From assembly GCA_964519095.1 (NCBI GenBank), contig CAZFHV010000101.1:1-12629 (forward strand): a DNA stretch of 12,629 nt, given 5' to 3'. The translations under genes were made by a program, and so were the position numbers. Below, piece by piece: positions 5,837 to 11,379 of this stretch (positions within the stretch are counted from its first letter, which is position 1; every line of letters begins with the position of its first letter). Source of the DNA: JAEHCY01 sp964519095. GTDB taxonomy: Bacteria > Pseudomonadota > Gammaproteobacteria > Chromatiales > Chromatiaceae. The notes beneath the pieces were generated by a model. That model did no database searches and was not told the origin of the DNA. It saw only the letters and a program-made list of their open reading frames with translations.

Positions 5837-6117
5837 GGGGCTTGGGTCTCTCTGGCAGGGTCGGACGTGTGGGGCTAAGACTAAGGAGTTTGGCGCGGCT
5901 AGGCAAGGCGGAGGACGGCGGGACCCGCCAGGGCGGCGTCCCGCTCGGCCCGCTGTTTCAGCCTCTGGCTGGCTCACCCCACTCGCCTCGCCAGCGTCGC
6001 CCCTGGGGGTCTTCCCGCTCCGCTGACCGATGAGGATCATAGGCCACGGTCGGCGGCGGCCTGTGTCGGCGCTTCATCCCTCGTCGCTCCCTGCCAAAGT
6101 GCGCGGCTGCTCGATGA
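5837..6117. other. intergenic region upstream of the Pcm-like gene
   Basis: I see no supported gene here. A GGGA...TCCC hairpin with inner CGCC/GGCG arms lies at about 5920-5942, overlapping the short palindrome GGCGGGACCCGCC. Neither is followed by a T-run. Reading frames on both strands give Arg/Pro/Gly-rich products typical of noncoding GC-rich DNA. The promoter of the Pcm-like gene should be in this stretch, but I cannot place it. Confidence 0.5.
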
Positions 6118-6321
6118 GCGCGAACTGTTGCCCGGGCTCTGCTCGAGCCGCTCGTGCGCCTCATCCGCATCACGGATCGGGTCTATGCGCACCTGTCCCA
6201 GAGCACGGTTCAGGCAGCGGTGGAGGTGCTCGATCAACCCCCTAACAGGGGCACGGTTTCACGTTGGCCGAAAAAGCCGGCGAGCGGTCCCGAGAGGGTT
6301 CTGCAACTAATTGATAAATGA
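6118..6321 (+). pseudogene. C-terminal relic of a tyrosine recombinase (phage-type integrase)
   Basis: The plus-strand frame between TGA (6115) and TGA (6319) contains IRITDRVYAHLSQSTVQAAV followed by EVLDQP. This is the usual end of tyrosine recombinases, with the catalytic tyrosine at 6184-6186 and the family's YAHLS...A...L pattern. The upstream HxxR and LGH boxes are absent from all frames, so only the last helix region survives. It sits about ten bases from the 3' end of an intact tRNA-Pro, the classic location of an integrase and its attachment site. The match covers only some 25 residues and was judged by eye. Confidence 0.45.
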
Positions 6322-6329
6322 GGGTAATT

Positions 6330-6406
6330 TGGTCGGGGTGACTGGATTCGAACCAGCGACTTCTGCCTCCCGAAGACAGCGCTCTACCAGGCTGAGCTAC
6401 ACCCCG
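6330..6406 (-). tRNA. tRNA-Pro (anticodon CGG)
   Basis: On the minus strand this folds as a complete cloverleaf with encoded CCA: acceptor CGGGGTG/CACCCCG, D-arm GCTC/GAGC and anticodon arm CTGTC-TTCGGGA-GGCAG. The T-arm is GCTGG-TTCGAAT-CCAGT, followed by discriminator A and CCA. The loop TTCGGGA gives anticodon CGG, reading CCG proline codons, which are common in this GC-rich genome. Its 5' end lies only two bases after the ispB stop on the same strand, so it is probably cut from the ispB transcript by RNase P. Its 3' end borders the integrase relic. Confidence 0.95.
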
Positions 6407-6408
6407 AA

Positions 6409-7377
6409 TCAGTAACTGCGGTTGACCGCAAAGTCGGTGAGATGGAACAAGGCGTCGCGCGCCGGCGTGGGCTCCAACAGTGCGATGGCCTCTCTAGCCA
6501 TGTGTGCCTCCCTCCGCGCGAACGCTAAAGTGTAATCAATGGCCCCGGTTGATTCAATTGCAGCCAGGATTGGCTCGAGCTGGGCAAGGCCTCCCTGGGC
6601 GATCGCCTCGCGGATGAGGTCCCGTTGCTGGGGGGTTCCGTTCCCCATGGCCCGGATGAGGGGCAGGGTCGGTTTACCCTCGGCGAGGTCGTCGCCGACG
6701 TTCTTGCCGAGGTCAGTGTTGTTGGGTTGGTAGTCGAGGGCGTCGTCCACCAGCTGAAAGGCGATGCCCAGATGGCGTCCGAAGCTGGCGGCGGCCTCTT
6801 CTTGGTCCTGGGGCGCTTGGGCGAGAACCGCGGCAAGCCGGGTGCCGGCCTCGAACAGGGTGGCGGTCTTGCGTTGGATCACCTCCAGGTATTTCTCCTC
6901 GGTGGTGTCGGGGTCGTTACAGTTGAGGAGCTGCAGCACCTCGCCCTCGGCGATGCGATTGGTGGCGTGGGAGAGCACGTCCATCACCCGCATGGAGTCC
7001 AGGGTCACCATCATCTCGAAGGAACGCGAGTAGAGAAAATCCCCGACAAGGACGCTGGCTTCGTTACCCCAGAGGGCGTTGGCGGTGTCCTGGTTGCGCC
7101 GAAGCTCCGAGCTGTCGACCACGTCGTCATGCAGCAGGGTGGCGGTGTGGATGAGCTCGATGATCGCGGCCAGGGTGAGGTGCCCTTCGCCGCGGTAGCC
7201 TGCCGCGCGGGCGGTCAGCAGGACCAGCAAGGGACGCAGGCGCTTGCCGCCGCTGTAGACGATGTGGTGCCCTATCTGGTTGATCAGGACCACATCGGAG
7301 CTGAGGCGCCGCAGGATGAGGTCGTTGACCGCCTGCAGGTCGTCGGCGACGATGGCGCGGATGGCCGCTAGGTCCAT
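6409..7377 (-). CDS. ispB: octaprenyl (polyprenyl) diphosphate synthase
   Basis: This 322-residue trans-polyprenyl synthase extends farnesyl diphosphate with isopentenyl units to make the side chain of ubiquinone or menaquinone. Both aspartate-rich motifs are present: LLHDDVVDSS (D84, D85, D88) and QLVDDALDY (D211, D212, D215). The GGKRLRP substrate-binding segment is at 43-49. Length and start (MDLAAIRAIVADDLQAVN) match gammaproteobacterial IspB. The ATG at 7377 has AAGGGG upstream, and a TTG five codons earlier is less likely. It is divergent from rplU, the usual arrangement in this class, with a near-consensus promoter at 7416-7444. The terminal product length cannot be read from the sequence with certainty. 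Confidence 0.95.
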   Translation of the reverse strand: MDLAAIRAIVADDLQAVNDLILRRLSSDVVLINQIGHHIVYSGGKRLRPLLVLLTARAAGYRGEGHLTLAAIIELIHTATLLHDDVVDSSELRRNQDTANALWGNEASVLVGDFLYSRSFEMMVTLDSMRVMDVLSHATNRIAEGEVLQLLNCNDPDTTEEKYLEVIQRKTATLFEAGTRLAAVLAQAPQDQEEAAASFGRHLGIAFQLVDDALDYQPNNTDLGKNVGDDLAEGKPTLPLIRAMGNGTPQQRDLIREAIAQGGLAQLEPILAAIESTGAIDYTLAFARREAHMAREAIALLEPTPARDALFHLTDFAVNRSY

Positions 7378-7415
7378 GGGCCCCTTGAACAAACCGAGAC
7401 GAGGACAAACGCCGG

Positions 7416-7444
7416 ATGCTAGGGTGCCCCCCTGGGGGTGTCAA
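7416..7444 (-). promoter_or_regulatory. sigma-70 promoter of ispB
   Basis: The minus strand reads TTGACA (7439-7444), a 17-base spacer and TAGCAT (7416-7421): a perfect -35, ideal spacing and a four-of-six -10. It lies about 40 bases upstream of the ispB ATG. The spacer contains CCCCCAGGGGGG, a near-palindrome that might bind a regulator or simply reflect base composition. Confidence 0.7.
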
Positions 7445-7496
7445 GCAGCAGTGCGGCCGGGGCCCGGCCTCGGCCGCCGTTGGATTCTCGAGCCGG

Positions 7497-7525
7497 TTGA
7501 CGTCATTGGTGGTGAAAACTATCAT
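7497..7525 (+). promoter_or_regulatory. sigma-70 promoter of rplU-rpmA
   Basis: TTGACG (7497-7502), a 17-base spacer and TATCAT (7520-7525) form a strong promoter some 65 bases before the rplU start. The AT-rich stretch GTGAAAACTATCATT stands out in otherwise GC-rich DNA, as expected for a highly expressed ribosomal-protein operon. The leader between it and rplU could carry autoregulation, but I see no clear fold. Confidence 0.75.
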
Positions 7526-7589
7526 TCCCCTTCTTTGTTGAGCCACTTTGGCGTTGGTACCAGTTGAGGCAAGGGCGAGGGCACACCTA

Positions 7590-7904
7590 ATGTATGCGGT
7601 GGTTAAGACCGGTGGGAAACAGTATCGGGTGGCCGAGGGTGACACCTTGCGGGTCGAGAAGCTGGAGGTCGACGAAGGCGCGGCGGTGGAGTTCGGTCAG
7701 GTGCTGATGATCGCCGACGGCGACCGGGTCACCCTTGGTGCCCCCTTCGTCGAGGGCGGCAAGGTGAGCGCCACCGTCAAGCGGCATGGGCGCGCCGACA
7801 AGGTCAAGATCCTCAAGTTCCGCCGCCGCAAGCATCACCTCAAGCGGCAGGGTCATCGCCAGTGGTTCACCGAGCTCAAGGTGACCGGTATCAGCGTCGG
7901 CTAA
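7590..7904 (+). CDS. rplU: 50S ribosomal protein L21
   Basis: The 104-residue product begins MYAVVKTGGKQYRV and contains KILKFRRRKHHLKRQGHRQ in its C-terminal half, both diagnostic of bacterial L21. L21 binds 23S rRNA and L20 in the large subunit. The ATG at 7590 gives the standard length and has a GAGGG site upstream; an earlier TTG would add 14 unrelated residues. Its TAA stop overlaps the AAGGAG of rpmA, consistent with translational coupling in the two-gene operon. Confidence 0.97.
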   Translation: MYAVVKTGGKQYRVAEGDTLRVEKLEVDEGAAVEFGQVLMIADGDRVTLGAPFVEGGKVSATVKRHGRADKVKILKFRRRKHHLKRQGHRQWFTELKVTGISVG

Positions 7905-7916
7905 GGAGACCGAGCC

Positions 7917-8174
7917 ATGGCACACAAGAAAGCAGGCGGTAGCTCGCGCAACGGGCGTGATTCCGAGGCCAAGCGGCTAGGGGTCAAGATCTTCGGTGGC
8001 CAGCGGGTGACGGCGGGTGCCATCATCGTGCGCCAGCGGGGGACCAAGTTCCACAACGGCGAGAACGTGGGCTGCGGGCGGGACCACACCCTGTTCGCCC
8101 TGGCCGATGGCGTCGTCGGCTTCGAGGTCAAGGGACCCAAGCAGCGCAAGTTCGTGACCGTGACCGCTTCCTAG
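7917..8174 (+). CDS. rpmA: 50S ribosomal protein L27
   Basis: The 85-residue protein has the L27 start MAHKKAGGSSRNGRDSEAKR, then LGVKIFGGQ and QRGTKFHNGENVGCGRDHTLFA. The N-terminal tail reaches the peptidyl-transferase centre and helps position tRNAs. It begins directly with AHKKAGGS, so it lacks the cleavable leader seen in Firmicutes L27. AAGGAG lies seven bases before the ATG. The gene is followed by two hairpins, the second with a T-run, which should end the rplU-rpmA transcript. Confidence 0.97.
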   Translation: MAHKKAGGSSRNGRDSEAKRLGVKIFGGQRVTAGAIIVRQRGTKFHNGENVGCGRDHTLFALADGVVGFEVKGPKQRKFVTVTAS

Positions 8175-8226
8175 CGCCACCCTGGCGCTTCGGGCAAGGG
8201 GCCTCGTCCTCGGGCGGGGCTTTTTG
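8173..8226 (+). terminator. double hairpin terminator after rpmA
   Basis: The first hairpin is AGCGCCA-CCC-TGGCGCT at 8173-8189, a perfect seven-pair stem overlapping the rpmA stop codon. The second, GCCTCG-TCCTCGGG-CGGGGC at 8201-8220, has a six-pair stem and is followed directly by TTTTTG, a canonical rho-independent terminator. The first may protect the mRNA end or add to termination. Confidence 0.8.
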
Positions 8227-8288
8227 CTTTCTGGGGTGGGGATGAAGGGGCACGACTACCGCGCAGCTCGGAGGGTTCCGACGGCAGC

Positions 8289-9362
8289 ATGAGGTTCATC
8301 GACGAGGCGCTCATCCGAGTGGAGGCTGGCGACGGCGGCAACGGCTGCGTGAGCTTCCGCCGCGAGAAGTTCATCCCCCGGGGTGGCCCCAATGGCGGCG
8401 ATGGGGGTGACGGTGGCAGTGTCTACCTGAGGGCGGATTCGGGCCTCAACACCTTGGTGGACTTCCGCTCCCGGCGGGTCTTTCGGGCGGAGCGCGGCCA
8501 GGACGGCATGGGCAAGGACCGCACCGGTCGCAGCGGCCGGGATCTCTTCATCCGCGTTCCGGTGGGGACCCGGGTCCTCGAGGAGGAGACCGCCGAGCTG
8601 ATCGGCGAGCTGCTGGAGGCCGGTCAACAGCTTTTGGTGGCGCAGGGCGGTTTTCACGGTTTGGGAAACGCCCGTTTCAAGAGCAGCATCAACCAGGCCC
8701 CCCGTCAGTTCACCCCCGGTACCCCGGGTGAGCAGCGTGGCCTGCAGCTCGAGCTGGCCCTGCTGGCGGACGCGGGCCTAGTAGGCTTTCCCAATGCCGG
8801 CAAGTCCAGCCTGGTCCGCCGGGTCTCCGCGGCGCGCCCGCGGGTGGCAGACTATCCCTTCACCACCCTCTACCCCACGCTGGGGGTGGTCAGCCAGGGT
8901 CAGGATCGCAGCTTCGTGCTGGCCGATCTGCCGGGTCTCATCGAGGGGGCCGCAGACGGGGCGGGGCTCGGGGTGCGCTTCCTCAAGCACCTCACCCGCA
9001 CCGAGCTGCTGCTCCATCTGGTGGACATCGCCCCCTTGGACGAGTCGGTGGATCCCCTGGAGCAGGTGCGCCAGATCGAGCGGGAGCTCAAGCGCTTCGG
9101 GCGCGGGCTGATGCGCAAGGAGCGCTGGCTGGTGCTGAACAAGGTGGACCTCCTCACCAAGAAGCAGCGCGAGAAGTGCCGCGAGCGGCTGGTGGACAAG
9201 CTGCGCTGGCGCGGGCCGCTGTTCGAGATCTCGGCCCTCACCGGCGAGGGCGCCGCCGAGCTCATGGAGGCCGTCATGCGCCGGCTGGAGAAGCAACGCA
9301 ACAAGCGCCTGATCAAAGAGACGGCGGCGGAGCCGGCGGTGCCCTGGCATCCCCTCGGCTGA
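8289..9362 (+). CDS. obg: Obg/CgtA ribosome-assembly GTPase
   Basis: This 357-residue essential GTPase acts in late 50S assembly and the stringent response. Residues 1-158 form the glycine-rich Obg domain (GDGGNGCVSFRREKFIPRGG, GGDGGDGGSVYL). The G domain shows G1 GFPNAGKS (166-173), switch threonines at 192-193, G3 DLPG (213-216), G4 NKVD (284-287) and G5 SALTGEG (315-321). The tail after 335 is short and basic and lacks the acidic extension of E. coli ObgE. GGAGGG at 8270-8275 is a somewhat distant ribosome site. It follows the rpmA terminator, so it probably has its own promoter or relies on read-through. proB follows 25 bases later. Confidence 0.97.
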   Translation: MRFIDEALIRVEAGDGGNGCVSFRREKFIPRGGPNGGDGGDGGSVYLRADSGLNTLVDFRSRRVFRAERGQDGMGKDRTGRSGRDLFIRVPVGTRVLEEETAELIGELLEAGQQLLVAQGGFHGLGNARFKSSINQAPRQFTPGTPGEQRGLQLELALLADAGLVGFPNAGKSSLVRRVSAARPRVADYPFTTLYPTLGVVSQGQDRSFVLADLPGLIEGAADGAGLGVRFLKHLTRTELLLHLVDIAPLDESVDPLEQVRQIERELKRFGRGLMRKERWLVLNKVDLLTKKQREKCRERLVDKLRWRGPLFEISALTGEGAAELMEAVMRRLEKQRNKRLIKETAAEPAVPWHPLG

Positions 9363-9387
9363 TGGCACTCGAGGGGGATTCCCGGCC

Positions 9388-10512
9388 ATGATCACCCGCG
9401 AGGAGATCCCCACCACGCACCGCTGGGTGGTGAAGATCGGCAGCGCGCTCCTCACCCGCAACGGCCAGGGCCTGCGGCGGGAGGTGCTCTCCGCCTGGGT
9501 GGAGCAGATGGCCACCTGGCGCCACGGCGGCAACGAGATCGTGCTGGTCTCCTCGGGGGCCGTGGCGGAGGGGATGTCGCGCATGGGCTGGGCACGCCGA
9601 CCCCGCACCCTTCACCAGCTCCAGGCCGCCGCCGCCATCGGCCAGATGGGCCTGATCCATGCCTATGAGGCCTGCTTCCAGAAGCGGGGGCTGCACACCG
9701 CCCAGATCCTGCTGACCCGGGACGACCTCTCCGACCGCTCCCGCTACCTCAACGCCCGCAGCACCCTGCGCACCCTGCTGAGGCTCGGGGTGGTGCCGGT
9801 GGTGAACGAAAACGACACCGTGGCCACCGAGGAGCTGCGCTTCGGCGACAACGATACCCTCTCCGCCCTGGTAGCCAACCTGATCGAGGCGGACCTGCTG
9901 ATCCTCCTGACCGATCAGGACGGGCTCTATACCGGCGACCCGCGTCTGAATGCCGATGCGACCCTGATCCCCGAAACGCGCGTCGACGATCCCCGGCTCG
10001 ACGAGGTGGCGGGCGGCAGCATCAGCGGGCTGGGGCTGGGGGGCATGGTCACCAAGGTGCGCGCCGCCCGCCTCGCCGCCCGCTCGGGCACCCCCACCCT
10101 CATCGCCCCTGGCCGCGCCGAGGGGGTGCTGGAGCGAATCGCCCGGGGCGAGGCCTTGGGCACCCTGCTCACCCCGGTGCAGGGCTCCCAAGCCGCCCGC
10201 AAGCAGTGGCTGGCGGGGCAGTTACAGAGCCGTGGCCGGCTGATCCTGGACGAGGGTGCGGTGCGGGTCCTGCGTGAGCGGGGCAGTAGCCTGCTGGCGG
10301 TCGGGGTCAGGGGCGTGAGCGGCAGCTTCGCCCGGGGTGACGTGGTGGTGTGCCTCGACGAGCAGGGCCGGGAGGTGGCGCGGGGCCTGGTCAACTACGG
10401 TGCCGAGGAGACCCGCCGCATCCTGGGTCAGCCCAGCAGCCGCTTCGAGGAGATCCTGGGCTATCTCGACGAGGACGAGCTGATCCACCGCGACAACCTG
10501 GTCCTTGCCTGA
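9388..10512 (+). CDS. proB: glutamate 5-kinase
   Basis: The 374-residue enzyme phosphorylates glutamate in the first step of proline synthesis. The N-terminal amino-acid kinase domain has VVKIGSALLT, VLVSSGAVAEGM, PVVNENDTVA and LLTDQDGLYTGDPR. The GGMVTKVRAARLAA segment is the usual ATP-site region, although the preceding SISGLGL differs slightly from the common GSxxGTGG form. A PUA domain occupies roughly 275-374 (GRLILDEGAVRVL to YLDEDELIHRDNLVLA), as in full-length bacterial ProB. It directly follows obg, the common gammaproteobacterial order, and is probably cotranscribed. ProB is normally feedback-inhibited by proline. Confidence 0.97.
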   Translation: MITREEIPTTHRWVVKIGSALLTRNGQGLRREVLSAWVEQMATWRHGGNEIVLVSSGAVAEGMSRMGWARRPRTLHQLQAAAAIGQMGLIHAYEACFQKRGLHTAQILLTRDDLSDRSRYLNARSTLRTLLRLGVVPVVNENDTVATEELRFGDNDTLSALVANLIEADLLILLTDQDGLYTGDPRLNADATLIPETRVDDPRLDEVAGGSISGLGLGGMVTKVRAARLAARSGTPTLIAPGRAEGVLERIARGEALGTLLTPVQGSQAARKQWLAGQLQSRGRLILDEGAVRVLRERGSSLLAVGVRGVSGSFARGDVVVCLDEQGREVARGLVNYGAEETRRILGQPSSRFEEILGYLDEDELIHRDNLVLA

Positions 10513-10533
10513 GGTCCATGGGGGTGTCCGGCC

Positions 10534-10860
10534 TCAGTCGGACTCGGGGTGGATGTGCACCGCGAGCCAGAGGCAGGGCGGATCGGCGGAGGTGGCGACC
10601 ACCCGATGGCGGGTGTGGGCCGGCAGCAGCAGGTAGTCACCGGCCCCCAGCACCACCACTTGGTCCCCGATCTCGAGGCGAGCCTGACCTCGAAGCAGCA
10701 GCACCCACTCGTCTTGGGGCTGATCGTAAGGCTGGGGGTCCGGCCGGTCGCTGCTCGAGATACGCTCGATGGTGACGTTGCGGCAGCGCACCAGGGTGTC
10801 GAAGCGCTCCCCGCTCGGGGGTGGCTGGGCGTCCGCGAAGAGGTTGTGCTTGGGGGGCAC
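10534..10860 (-). CDS. small single-domain cupin protein
   Basis: The 108-residue product begins (M)PPKHNLFADAQ from a GTG, followed by a cupin core: DEWVLLLRGQARLEIGDQVV (50-69) and GAGDYLLLPAHTRHRV (72-87). Cupins of this NLF-start family are common but have no assigned function. Motif 2 keeps H82 and H85, while motif 1 has no histidine (YDQPQDEW), so metal binding may be incomplete or use acidic residues. I prefer the GTG at 10860 because family homology starts there and the alternative TTGs at 10884-10887 lie in the rpsT terminator. There is no clear ribosome site. The gene sits convergently between proB (21 bases away) and rpsT. Confidence 0.72.
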   Translation of the reverse strand: MPPKHNLFADAQPPPSGERFDTLVRCRNVTIERISSSDRPDPQPYDQPQDEWVLLLRGQARLEIGDQVVVLGAGDYLLLPAHTRHRVVATSADPPCLWLAVHIHPESD

Positions 10861-10881
10861 GCGGGCGGGTGGGGGAGCGGG

Positions 10882-10908
10882 CAACAAAAAACCGGCGGCT
10901 GCCGGTTT
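10882..10908 (-). terminator. rho-independent terminator of rpsT
   Basis: On the minus strand AAACCGGC (10901-10908), a four-base loop and GCCGGTTT (10889-10896) form an eight-pair stem followed by TTTGTTG. It lies about 25 bases after the rpsT stop, the expected place for its terminator. Its T-run overlaps the possible TTG starts of the cupin, which argues against those starts. Confidence 0.82.
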
Positions 10909-10933
10909 CTTGTCAGCGCCGGGGCGGATGCCC

Positions 10934-11197
10934 TCAGGCCATGGCCTTGATGTGGGCGCTCAGCCGGTGCTTGTGGCGCGCGGCCTTGTTCTTGTGGATC
11001 AGGCCCTGGCCTGCCGCCCGGTCGATCACGGGGGTGGCCTGCTTGAACGCCTCTTCCGCCGAGCCCTTGTCGCCGCTCTGGATGGCCTTGATGACCTTCT
11101 TGATATAGGTGCGCATCATGCTGCGACGGGCGGCGTTGTGGGCACGGTGGTCCTCGGCCTGGCGAGCGCGCTTGATGGCTTGCGGGGAATTGGCCAA
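10934..11197 (-). CDS. rpsT: 30S ribosomal protein S20, UUG start
   Basis: The 87-residue protein MANSPQAIKRARQAEDHRAH... with RTYIKKVIKAI and GLIHKNKAARHKHRL is clearly S20, a primary 16S rRNA binder. The start codon is TTG (11195-11197) with CGGAG seven bases upstream; no ATG or GTG would give the conserved MANSPQA N-terminus. E. coli rpsT also starts with UUG, and there the weak start is part of S20 autoregulation. A similar control here is inference. rpsT is divergent from murJ, as in other gammaproteobacteria, and a scaffold gap lies in its leader. Confidence 0.97.
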   Translation of the reverse strand: MANSPQAIKRARQAEDHRAHNAARRSMMRTYIKKVIKAIQSGDKGSAEEAFKQATPVIDRAAGQGLIHKNKAARHKHRLSAHIKAMA

Positions 11198-11222
11198 CTC
11201 TGTTCTCCGAATTGAAACAGGC

Positions 11223-11232
11223 NNNNNNNNNN
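11223..11232. other. assembly gap (10 Ns) flanked by a 9-base direct repeat
   Basis: Ten Ns interrupt the rpsT leader. The same nine bases, GAAACAGGC, end the left contig (11214-11222) and begin the right one (11233-11241). This looks like two contigs that overlap but were joined with a placeholder gap, so the true sequence may simply lack the gap and one repeat copy. A short hidden repeat is also possible. No coding frame is affected. Confidence 0.9.
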
Positions 11233-11259
11233 GAAACAGGCGATCCGATAGGGCAAATA

Positions 11260-11288
11260 ATTCTGACGTAGGGTCAAGGGAATGTCAA
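11260..11288 (-). promoter_or_regulatory. candidate sigma-70 promoter of rpsT
   Basis: The minus strand reads TTGACA (11283-11288), a 17-base spacer and CAGAAT (11260-11265): perfect -35, ideal spacing and four-of-six -10. Transcription would cross the gap to rpsT. The leader would be roughly 45-55 bases if the Ns are an artefact. Confidence 0.6.
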
Positions 11289-11379
11289 CGGCAGGTCATG
11301 GGGCGATGGGGCGCTTGCCGCCGCGACTGGCTCGGCGGGGTTGCTGCGACCCTGCCCGGGCCCCGGATGGGGGGCGGCC

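Noticed and set aside
6625..7371. 248-codon plus-strand open frame
   Set aside because: It is the mirror of ispB, which is unmistakable on the other strand.
10861..10887. TTG start for the cupin
   Set aside because: It falls in the T-run of the rpsT terminator and adds a proline-rich stretch absent from the family; the GTG at 10860 fits better.
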